Below are positions 12,371-22,246 of a DNA stretch of 64,000 bases, piece after piece. Under the pieces are notes generated by a model. That model saw only the letters and a program-made list of their open reading frames with translations. It had not been told where the DNA came from and searched no databases. The DNA is from Pyronema omphalodes. Taxonomy: Eukaryota; Ascomycota; Pezizomycetes; Pezizales; Pyronemataceae. The translations under genes were made by a program, and so were the position numbers. The stretch covers positions 496,001 to 560,000 of the forward strand of contig JAJJXM010000039.1 of NCBI GenBank assembly GCA_024516155.1. The letters are read 5' to 3'. Each line of letters opens with the position of its first letter. Position 1 is the first letter of the stretch.

Positions 12371-13040
12371 GTCTTGTAATAATGTGCAATCATGTAGCTT
12401 TCGATAGAAACTTGTGAGGCTTTAAAGTGGTTCATGACGTACCTTTTGATGGACAATTGTGGTGCTAGTGATGTGAGAAATCACGGGAATTTAAATGAAT
12501 TTGCCTTTCAACTGGATTTAGTACAGCTCTAATGCGATCCAGCTAGTTCTCATTCAGATGTCGCCGACCGAGCGTTATAATGTCTCAAAAATGTTTGCAT
12601 ACCATTCACAAACGCATTCGAAAACGCTTCTGAAAACTCTTCCGATTGAAAAATGTTTGTGACGGTAACAGTTTGAAGATGTTACATGTTTTGCAAAAAT
12701 GAAGCATTTTTCAGCGTATAACCTTTTGCAAAAACTGGCAATTACAGATGCTAAGACGTTTTTGATTGTAATACCATATTGAAGTGACTCAAGATTTATC
12801 TTACGAATATGCATATAATCAACCTTCTCAGTTTTTGTTGTTGCTACCGCCCGAAGACGCCTTACCCTCAACGATAACACTTTAGACCCGTCAGGTTACG
12901 CCTGTGAATGTGTTTTAAACCCCCCCCCCCTTTTTTTTCACAAGGGTACATATTATCCATATATAATTATTGAGTAAATATAAACTGATGGCGTGGGTAA
13001 ACATTACCGTGTTGTCTATTAACGCAGTCAATTGGGCACA
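12371..13040 (-). repeat. Block E, minus-strand copy
   Basis: Inverted copy of 1570-2160, lying between the A segment of one reverse element and the D1 segment of the next. A C10 and a T8 run are at 12921-12938. Confidence 0.65.
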
Positions 13041-14060
13041 GCTCCAAGAGGCACTTCCTAGAAGTACCCACAGTTTACAAGCATGCGAGTGATCGGGGTG
13101 GAGAATCAGCGCCACCTTTGCACGAGTAGCGTACCGTTAGACACCGCTCGTTTCCGCGCTTGCATTCTAGTTTCGCGCTTATTGCCATACTTATTACGCC
13201 ATTTTCACCGCCTGATTTTTAGGTTTCTGTGTAGCTTCCTTTTTAAATTTCTAATTCTCGCTGCCCCGTGTTACCACCACGCGATTCCATGACCAACAGG
13301 GATTGTTCAATCATCAATCACCCGTCGATCAGACTAAGGAGCGCAATATCACGGATAAAAATATAAACCCACCACCAATCCTCTGTTTCTGCAGTCTCAT
13401 GTGCATCATGCAGGGATCAATATTCACATATGAATCATAGACGAAATGTTTATGGAAAATGTTATTATTCATATTTATTTATTGATGACAGAATCCAAAT
13501 AACTGAGAAGAAAATAAAAGTAAAAACTAACCTTCTTTGGGCTTTAACCAGCCCGGTGCTGGGCTTCTCCCAAGTTCCCAGCCGCGTAGGGGATCACTCA
13601 GTCGTGTAGAGCGTAGTCACCGTTATGAGGAGAAAATAAGGATGGAGGGGCGATGGGGGGATTATATGGCCACTGCGGCTCCGTTCCACTTGGGTACGGG
13701 TGACTCTATTCACCGGTCCCTTGTACAAACGGCTGATGGTGAGGAGCTGTGTATCAGATGGTTGTGACGGGTTTTGAGCTAACGGTAACCGATCGCAATG
13801 CGGTCATCGGATAGTATGGTGCTGAATTTCATCACAGCCATAGACCGATTTCATTGCTTCGCGGAGTAAAACAAACCAGTTACCGATCATGCGGTAATTG
13901 CCGAAAGATGAATCTTGCCGCCAGTGTCAAAAAAAAATGTTAGCTGCTCGTTGTCTACAGCTGAGCTACCTTAGTAACCCCACGACACCCGCCTACAGCT
14001 GCATGAAATTGATTCACGTCACTCGCTTCACGTCAGATAAGAACACGCGTAACCCGTACA
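13041..14060 (-). repeat. TATA-cassette repeat, reverse copy (D1-C-B-A)
   Basis: One cassette (13531-13668), a complete A segment to about 14060 ending in the ACGCGTAACCC motif. Only one B-C unit, i.e. the form without internal duplication. Confidence 0.75.
13531..13668 (-). promoter_or_regulatory. Cassette copy 5
   Basis: CATATAAT (reverse) near 13661-13668, intact hairpin with one T missing in the AAAAGAAGG part, donor GTTAGT. Confidence 0.45.
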
Positions 14061-15024
14061 TAATACCAATCATTTATTCGAACCTACATGCAGTGCGCAA
14101 ACATGCTCAGCGACGGTATTCTAACCAACTGAACTACAAGTATTTAGTACAATCAGCAGATAAACAAGCTTTACCACAAGCGCGGTATAAAATGGTGTTT
14201 GAGTTAGCTCGGCACGGCTATGATCGGAACTTGCATTGTAGAATGAGGTACGCCAGAAGCCAAGAAGCAAGCGTAGAAACCCGCGGGGGCTGAAATCTAG
14301 CTGCGGTAACCAAGCGTGGCAATAACCGGAACTTTCTTACCACCAAAAAAACGTGAATTATGCGGGATGACCCAGTCAACACATCGAAATATCCAAGTCG
14401 ATACCCCCGAAAGTGATATTAATGTAATATACCCCTCGTTTAGATTCATGCCGCAGCATCAGCCGCGAAGAATTTGTGTAGTGCCCGCCATTACAAAAGA
14501 TCTTCACTCATTCGAGATTTGCTCGCATCTTCCGTCAACTAGCCATAACTTGCACGAATTGATCAATGTTCGGAAAAGTTGAGATCGTCGTACAATTTCT
14601 TTATTAAATTATACGCTGACTGAGGCCCAAAAGGTCGGTACAGGACCAATCCATGTGAAAGCGTAATGTGTATGTTGTGATCGATCATCGGTATGCGCAG
14701 GGTGGTTTCTTAGTCTTCAGATATCACTCGTGGAAGTCCGACAGTTACCTGTCGCAGATAAAATGTAGATGTAAATTCAAATGCACTATTAGAGTTACCT
14801 CAAAGTACCATTTGAATCCTGCAATACAGATGTAATAAATCAAACGTTTGGTAATAATCACTGAGTCAAGGCCAACTCTTTCGTGTTGAAGACGTATACC
14901 TCACCCATTCATTACGACATAATTTCTATAATGGTCGGTTATTCACCACAGAATAAACCAAGTGAATCCCGATCCTGCGGCATTGGAAGCCTTGAATTCC
15001 GTTCAATATGTCCACATACTCCGG
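14061..15024. other. Intergenic, includes block H (14382-14479)
   Basis: No gene supported. 14382-14479 matches 39329-39420 (ACATCGAAATATCC..., TGTAATATACCCCTCG..., CAGCCGCGAAGAA), a short dispersed repeat shared with a distant part of the window. Confidence 0.5.
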
Positions 15025-15130
15025 CTCCGCCCAATCCAGTAGTCCTAGCAACGGTGCTGGAGCTGTGACCCCTGGTATGGCTGGAATGCTTGTGGGAGCT
15101 ATCGCTCTTGTTGCTGGAGCTTTCTTGTAA
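15025..15130 (+). pseudogene. 3'-terminal fragment of the GPI-protein gene
   Basis: Encodes the last ~35 residues of the protein at 19919-20652 (SSPSNGAGAVTPGMAGMLVG..., ending AGAFL and TAA at 15128-15130), with a few substitutions. The first exons, signal peptide and all cysteines are missing. Homology continues through the 3' flank to 15240 and into the A segment of the following cassette repeat, as at the intact gene. It is therefore one end of an inverted segmental duplication rather than a processed copy. Confidence 0.85.
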
Positions 15131-15662
15131 GCAGCTGAGGAGGCGAGAATACAGTTTATGCATGGGAACATGGATTGTTGGCGTTAGGAACAGGTGTGCT
15201 TTAGGTGGCTTGGTTTTCGAGCAGTCTGTTAGTGCATTACTGAGCTAAAAGAAATGATTGGTGTTATGGGTTACGCGTGTTCTTATCTGACGTCACGTCA
15301 GTGATGTGAATGAATTTCATAACGCTGTAGGCGGGTGTCGTGAAGTTACTAAGGTAGTTCAGCTCTAGACAACGAGCTCCTGACATTTTATTTCGACGCT
15401 GGCGGCAAGATTGATCTTGCGGCCATCACCACATTATCGGTAACTGGTTTGTTTTACTGCAGGAAGCAATGTCATCGGTTTATGGCTGTGATAACACTTA
15501 GTACCACACTATCCGATGGCCGCATTGCGATTGGTTACCGTTAGCTCAAAACCCGTCACAACCATCTGATACACACCTCCTAACCATCAACCATTACTAT
15601 GAGAGACCAGTGAATAGGGTTACCAGTACACAAGTGGGACGGAGCCGCAGGTCCGCAGTGGG

Positions 15663-15800
15663 TATATAATCCCCCCATCCCCCCTCCCTTCTCATTTTCT
15701 CCTCATAACGGTGACTACGCTCTACACGACTGAGTGATCCCCTACACGACTGGGAACTTGGGAGAAGCCCAGCACCGGGCTGGTTAAAGCCCAAAAGAAG
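15663..15800 (+). promoter_or_regulatory. Cassette copy 11, best consensus
   Basis: TATATAAT at 15663-15670, hairpin, AAG|GTAAGT at 15800/15801 (a perfect consensus donor); 138 nt from TATA to donor. After the donor comes a T-rich stretch. Candidate acceptors (CATTAG, AACAG) lie about 170 nt downstream near GTTGATTTGTTGTGATTTTAC. Confidence 0.55.
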
Positions 15801-16496
15801 GTAAGTTTGTTATTTTCTTTCTTTTTGCTTTATTATTTGTATTCTTCCATAAAGAAATAACAACAATAACCTTTATTTATTTAAAAAATTTAAACAAATA
15901 TCTTGTCCATAATCCATATGTGACCATTGATCCCCGAATAAAGACTCATAACACTACCGAAACAGAGGTTCATTAGTTGATTTGTTGTGATTTTACATTT
16001 ATCCGTGATATTGCGCTCGTTAGTCTGATTGAAGCGTAATTGAAAGATCCCTATTGGGGAATCAGTAATGTCAAAAGCAAGCCAGGAATACGAAATCAGG
16101 CGGCGAAAATGGCGTAAGAAGTATGGCAATAAGCGCGAAACTAGTATGCAAGTGCGGAAACGAGCAGTGTCTAACGGGACACTACTCGTGCAAAGGTGGC
16201 CCTGATTCTCCACCCCCGGTCACTCGCATGCTCGTAAACCGTGGGCACTTCTAGGAAGCGTCTCTTAGAGCTGATGATCGGTTACTGGTTTGTTTTACCC
16301 CACGAGGAAACATCATCGGCTTATGCCTGTGATATCATCCAGCACCATAACTATCGGATGACCACATTGTAATCGGTTGCCGTTAGCTTAAGAGCCGTGA
16401 AAACCATCTGATACACACCTCCTAACCATCAGCCGTTACTATGAGAGACCAGTGAATAGGGTTACCCGTACATACGCGGGACGGAGCCGCAGTGGC

Positions 16497-16630
16497 TATA
16501 TAATCCCCCCATCGCCCCAACTTTCCTGCTCCTCATAACGGTGACTACGCTCTACACGACTGAGTGATCCCCTACACAGCTGGGAACTTGGGAGAAGCCC
16601 AGCACCGGGCTGGTTAAAGCCCAAAAGAAG
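16497..16630 (+). promoter_or_regulatory. Cassette copy 12
   Basis: TATATAAT at 16497-16504, hairpin, AAG|GTCAGT at 16630/16631 (134 nt). Confidence 0.5.
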
Positions 16631-17200
16631 GTCAGTATTTCATTTCCCCCATTTTTTCTTTAATTTGTATCCTTCCATGAATAAATAAATATAAATAATA
16701 ACCCTTTTCATCACCATCTCGTCTATGATCCCCGAATAATACGCATAACATTGCCGAAACAGAGGTTCGTTAGTTGATTCATCGTGATTTTACATTTATC
16801 CGTGATATTGCGCTCATCCGTCTGACTGACGCGTAATTACACAATGCCGGTTGGTGTGGGGCGGCGACATCGCGTCAAGCGCGGAAGGGAATCAGAAATG
16901 TCAAAAGGAAGCTACACAGAAACCCAAAATCCGGTGAGAGGCAATGGGGCCACCATCATAAGTGTGGCAGTAAGCGCGAAACTACGATGCAGGCGCGGAA
17001 ACAAGTGCTGTCTGATGTGACGCTAGGGTTAACCAACCGGGATACTCGCTGTGGCTTGCAGCTAGCGTTCATTACCCCCAGTCGCTCTCGAAACTCGCAA
17101 ATGACCAGGCCAGAGAGTAGTCACAAATCACGTGTGCGTGTGATAACCCATGATATCGCAACGGCAACAGCTGTCTACCCCTGGAGGTGACTTCAGTGAA

Positions 17201-17879
17201 CCAGAAAAGAGTGCTCATGCCTAACATAAATCTGATTCCATGTTTGGGATATAAACAAGTATAGATATGTCCTTCACTATACTAGCATATCAGTCAATTC
17301 TACATAGATTTACCGCACCGTCCATTATTCGTTCCTCCTTACTTATGTTATTTAACGATCCAACTAGCCTCGAATATTCGCGAAATTTTGAGATCTTATG
17401 TCTGTAACTTCAACCTTGAGACTACTGATCCGTTATTGACCCCCCCCCCCCCCCACCGGCCCGGTCAATGACCTTGACCCGGTCAGGGCTGGCTCTGCTT
17501 GTACATATCGAAATTGTAATATTTACATATAATCTCAAATCACGCAGTCGATATATAATCCCAGCAACATATAGTTTCAGGCAATAATAAGATCGTTTAC
17601 ATCACCGAGCCACCTCCTCCCAAGCTCACAACTTACGATAGCATATTACAAATCCGAGTTCCAACCTGCAGACTTACCATACTTATAATCTTACTTAACT
17701 CCGCATGGAACAAAAACCAACAAATCTTATTATCATCATTACTATCACTATCACTATCATCAAGACAATCAACACCAAGAAAATCATTCATCAAAACAAC
17801 CATACCATCTCCCACCACATCAATCCCAAAACTCTTACCATATCAATGGTATCCCGGGAAGTCTGATATGCTTTCAGCC
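17201..17879. other. Intergenic with C16 homopolymer
   Basis: No gene seen. A run of about 16 C lies at 17440-17455, followed by a doubled CCCGGTCA motif. Confidence 0.5.
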
Positions 17880-18055
17880 TTTTATGACATCACTTACTAT
17901 CACTCGTCCTTACTAAGCATTAATTAAGCATTGAGTGATGAACAATGACACAATGACACAACCCACACGCCATCATTTTTATCACTCGCATAAACTAAGC
18001 TCAACCGGGTATGGTGCATATAACTAACCCGCACATGACGCACCCAGTGATGCGG
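17880..18055 (-). repeat. Block F fragment, inverted
   Basis: Reverse complement of the start of block F (TTATATGCACCATACCCGGTTGAGCT..., GAGTGATA..., AAATGATGGCGTG), truncated where the next cassette repeat begins. Confidence 0.6.
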
Positions 18056-18394
18056 TAAAATTCATTTCGGATTCCCCTCCGCACTTGACGCGATGTCGCG
18101 GCCCCGTGTTACCACCAGGCGATTACATCATCAACCTGGATTATCTAATCATCAATGACCCGTCCCTCAGACTAACCAGCGCAATATCGTGAATAAAAAT
18201 AAAAACCACCACCAATCCTCTGTTTCTTCAGTGTCATACGTATCCTTTGCGGATCAATATTTACAGATGAATCATAGACAAGACGTTTGTTTATTTTTTT
18301 TGTAAAAAAAAAGGTTATTATTCTTATTTATTTACTGATGACAGAATCCAAATAACCAAGAAAAAAAATAAACAAAAAACAAAAAACTAGCTAA

Positions 18395-18536
18395 CCTTCT
18401 TTTGGGCTTTAACCAGCCCGGTGCTGGGCTTCTCCCAAGTTCCCAGTCGTGTAGGGGATCACTCAGTCGTGTGTAGAGCGTAGTCACCGTTATGAGGAGT
18501 AAGGAGGTTGGGGGGAAAGGGGGGGGGATTATATAC
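18395..18536 (-). promoter_or_regulatory. Cassette copy 6
   Basis: TATATAAT (reverse) at 18528-18535, hairpin intact, donor GTTAGC (weakened). Confidence 0.4.
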
Positions 18537-19257
18537 CCACTGCGGGACTGCGGCTCCGTTCCACTTGTGTACGGGGAACTCCATTCTGGCAACGGCTGAT
18601 AGTTAGGAGGTGTGTATCAGATGCTTTTAACGGTTCTTAAGCTAACGGCAACCGATTACAATGTTGTCATCGGATAGTATGGTGCTAAACCTTATCACAG
18701 CCATAAATCGATGACATTTCCTCATGGGGTGGAACAAACCAGTAACCGATCATCAGCTCTGAGACACACGTCCTAGAACTGCCCACAGTTTACGAGCATG
18801 CGAGTGATCGGGGTGGAGAATTAGCGCCGCCTTTGCACGAGTAGCGTACCGTTAGTCACCTCTTGTTTCCGCGCTTGCATCCTAGTTTCGCGCTTACTGC
18901 CGTGCTTATTACGCCATGTCAAACCGCCTGATTTCGTGTTTCTGTGTAGCGTCCTTTTTGCATTTCTAATCCTCGCCGCCTCGTGTTACCACCAGGCGAT
19001 TCCATGACCAACCGGGATTGTTCAATCATCAATCACACGGCAATCTTCCTAACCAGCGCAATATCACGGATAAATATAAACCCACAACAAATCAACTATT
19101 CAACCTCCGTTCCGGCAGTGTTATACGTATCATCCGGGGATCAATATTCACAGATGAACCATAGCCAAGATAGAGGTTTATGAAAGGGGTTATTGTTGTT
19201 ATTTATTTCTTTATGGGAACACAAATCAAAGAAAAAATAAAAGAAATAAAAAACTGA

Positions 19258-19388
19258 CCTTCTTTTGGGCTTTAACCAGCCGGTGCTGGGCTTCTCCCAA
19301 ATTCCCAGATGCGTAGGGGATCACTCTGTCGTGTTGAGCGTAGTCATCGTTATGAAGAGCCGGGAGGGGGGGGGGGGGGGTCATATAC
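19258..19388 (-). promoter_or_regulatory. Cassette copy 7, degenerate TATA
   Basis: Hairpin with one C lost, donor GTCAGT, TATA replaced by TATATGA next to a G12 run. Confidence 0.35.
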
Positions 19389-19918
19389 CCACTGCGGGCC
19401 TGCGGCTCTGTTCCACTTGTGTACGGGTGAGTCTATGCACTGGTCTCTCGTAGTAACGGCTGATGGTTAGGAGGTGTTATCAGATTGTTTTGACGGCCCT
19501 TGAGCTAACGACAACCGATCGCAATGCGGTTATCGGATAGTATGGTGCTGAATGTCATGACAGCCATAGACTGATTTCATTGCTTCGCGGAGTAAACAAA
19601 CCATTAACAGATCAAGTGGTAATTTCCGCAAGATCAATCTTGCGGCGAGTGTCAAAAAAAAATGTTCGCAGCTAGTTGTCTAGAGCTGAGCTACCATAGT
19701 AATCTCACGACACCCGCCTACAGCGGCATGAAATTCATTAACGTCACTGACGTCACGTCGGATAAGAACACGCGTAACCCATAATACCAATCATTTATTT
19801 CAGCTCAGTAATGCACTAATAGACTGCTCGAAAACCGAGGCCACCTAAAGAACGCCTGTTCCTAACGCCAACAAGCCATTATCCCATGCATTAACCGTAT
19901 GCCCACCTCCTCAGCTGC

Positions 19919-20652
19919 TTACAAGAAAGCTCCAGCAACAAGGGCGACGGCTCCCATAAGCATTCCAGCCATACCAGGGGCCACAGCTCCAGCACCGTTG
20001 CTAGGGCTAGTGGATTGGGCGCCCTCCGCGGCGGTGACAGAGGCAGTCATGGCGTTACCGTCGGAGCTCTTGGCGGTGTAAGTAGCGAGAGGGCCTTCGG
20101 AAGCGGTCTCAGAAGCGGCAACGGAGGTCTTGCTCAACATCGAGGAGCCCTTGATGGCGGAACCAGTAGCATTGGCGGGCATGCTACCAGACATGCTGCC
20201 TGACTCAGCGGCGGTGGCGGTCGGTTGAGGCTTGGCAGCGGAGTAGGCCATGCAGTATTGGATAACCTGGTTCTTGACGGGGGAGGCATCTACGAGGTGT
20301 TAGAAACTGTTTCAGACGTGTCGTGGGTTCAATGGGGGAGTCTACCCAAGTTGGGACAGTTGTTGAAACAAGTAGCCAAGTTGGTGGCTTCGTTGCAGTA
20401 GCACTCCCAGTCGTTGCCTGTTGATTGGTCAGTAATTGTGCTCGATATGGATAGTGGTAGGCGACGCGAAATACCCTTGCAAGCGAGGAGACGAGGCTCG
20501 TGAATAGCTTTGCACGCGTCTAGAATGCTGTACCACCAGTCAGTATAGCCAAAGAAAATACCACAGAAGACCTACTTCTGCGCGATGCATTCGTTGGCCT
20601 TGACGACGGTCGCGGCACCGACAAGGGCGAAGACAATGGTAGTGTAGTGCAT
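19919..20652 (-). CDS. Secreted eight-cysteine, CFEM-like GPI-anchored protein
   Basis: Intact four-exon gene: exons 20576-20652, 20475-20527, 20346-20417 and 19919-20289, introns of 48, 57 and 56 nt, all GT-AG. The phases join to one 190-aa frame. Residues 1-19 are a signal peptide (MHYTTIVFALVGAATVVKA). Residues ~22-80 hold eight cysteines with a CxC (ECYC) in the middle, spaced like, but not identical to, the CFEM domain of fungal surface proteins. A Ser/Thr/Ala-rich stalk follows, then a C-terminal GPI signal (small residues, then GMLMGAVALVAGAFL). Known of CFEM proteins: cell-surface or secreted, in haem/iron uptake, adhesion or virulence; which applies here cannot be told. It borders the repeat mosaic, and its 3' end is duplicated at 15025. 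The start is the first ATG before the signal peptide. Confidence 0.9.
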
Positions 20653-21301
20653 CTTGACTGTGACTGGGTTAAAATTAGGATAAAAATGGAAGTTGGTGGT
20701 AACGAATGGTGTGCACGAAAATCGTGGAAGTCGGTTGAGAACGAGAGTAAAGAAGGATGGAGGAGGAGAGGAGATGGAGCGAAGTCATTCAGTCGCCAAG
20801 ACCAATGCTGTAGCAATGGCCGACATTGATGAGCGGTATCACAGATGCATGAGGGGAAATTAAACTTTGATGGGGAACCGCATATTGGTATTGAATACCG
20901 TGATACCCAAATCTGTGCCAAGTCACCATGAACCAACATGATGCTTCTGTTCTGACTGTAGACTCGTAAAAACATTGAACCCGAACGCCAACTAAAACAA
21001 CCATTAAGCACCATACAGCGTATATAACACGCCTTCCTTGATGCCATCTAATAGACCGTCTCCAAGACTAGATATGACTGATATTTGCCTGTGAAACACA
21101 GACGCAAGCACCCTAACCCACGTGCTGTTCACCGGAAGTGTGCCCATCCCGACATAAACAAGAGTCGACGGCTTCACGCATCTTCTTCCGAGTCTTCTTC
21201 GTCTGTGGTCGATGGTAGCTCTGGTGATGCGCTTAATGATCGACAAAGACTTCCTAGGCGGGGTCGCAGGTGGTACACACGGGCGCAGTTGCACTCGCAG
21301 T

Positions 21302-21502
21302 TCACACCCGCCCTCTTGTTAATTTTGTCTGACGGACAGATATACCAGCCCCCTCGTTGACGAACCTGGGGAGGAAATTGGGGAGAGGAGGAGGAGGAGC
21401 GTTCGAATCGTCAGAGCGGTGGTGCAGGTATTCATAAATGACGAATACCACGATTCCGATAAGGAGGCACAAAGTCAAAATGGCTAGATGGGCGCCTGCC
21501 AT
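21302..21502 (-). CDS. Small single-pass membrane protein, hypothetical
   Basis: A 66-aa frame with an N-terminal membrane segment (HLAILTLCLLIGIVVFVIYEY, residues 4-24), a short basic/acidic linker and a proline-rich patch. A good 46-nt intron (21519-21564, GTACGA...GGCTAAC...TTACAG) sits in the 5' leader directly before the ATG, which supports real transcription. The first in-frame ATG is at 21517, but the one at 21502 is adjacent to the membrane segment and preferred. Downstream an open frame rich in Glu/Asp (ending STTDEEDSEEDA) could be a further exon, but I find no well-placed splice pair. Function unknown; no family recognised. Confidence 0.5.
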   Translation of the reverse strand: MAGAHLAILTLCLLIGIVVFVIYEYLHHRSDDSNAPPPPLPNFLPRFVNEGAGISVRQTKLTRGRV

Positions 21503-22246
21503 AGCGATAGGATACAAACTGTAACGTGTTAGCCCTTCATTTCTTGTCTGTGAAGAAATCGTACCTATGTTTATGGGCTGTAGTGATAGTGATAGCTAAG
21601 ATATGCAGTACGGAATGTGTAACAATGGTGGTAGCGAATGAAGTCGTAGGGGGTAATATATGTATTGAAAGAAGTGTCAAGAAGACGGGAAAGAATTGAG
21701 ATCTGTTGTGCGATCATTACAATAGCGCCGTCTTGGCATTGTCACATTAACAGCAGTCCTCATAGAATTAGCCGACTATGCGTGATTCTGACGGATCAGT
21801 CGTCACCATACATAGCCGTTAGGTTAGGTCTTAACCTACCGGCGATATTATAACTGCCTCCCGCAACACGGCAACCTAGACTTTGCTGGCTCGCGTATCT
21901 CCGCTTCTCGAACCACATGGCTCCTCCGCGACTTACCGAACAGAGTCCATTGACCGTGCGAGACTGTGGTCGCAGAAGCGTTCACACGGCTGTGACTTAG
22001 TATTTCCTACTGTATCTTTTGAATCATCCACGGAATCTTCCAACGATCGACCCTACCACCGCATCAAGACTCGACAACTGAAAGACCAACTTCAGTGATC
22101 ACCGAAGCTGCATCACGTATCTTTCTACCCTTCGTTCATCTTGGCCATGATGCTGACGGATGAAGACACCCTTACTGCGTCTTCGGTTTCAGACACCGCG
22201 TCACTGTAGATCACTCTCATAGTCTTGAAACACGAGGTTCAAGAAA

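Larger units (their letters stand above)
15131..17200 (+). repeat. TATA-cassette repeat, near-complete forward copy
   Basis: Gene 3' flank (15131-15240), then A (15241-15430), B, cassette 15663-15800, C, D1 (16170-16280), B, cassette 16497-16630, C, and D2 to about 17200. Mirror of 18056-19918. Confidence 0.8.
18056..19830 (-). repeat. TATA-cassette repeat, reverse copy next to the GPI-protein gene
   Basis: Order C-B-D1-C-B-A on the plus strand, with cassettes 18395-18536 and 19258-19388. The A segment ends about 90 bp from the stop codon of the intact GPI-protein gene. Confidence 0.8.

Noticed and set aside
1..20000. Subtelomere suggested by TAGGG and CCCTAA-like pieces
   Set aside because: Only isolated TTAGGG-like words occur; no telomeric tandem array or helicase gene is present.
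20520..21047. 175-aa minus-strand frame next to the GPI-protein gene
   Set aside because: It overlaps the first exon and intron of the well-supported gene in another frame and lies mostly in its leader.
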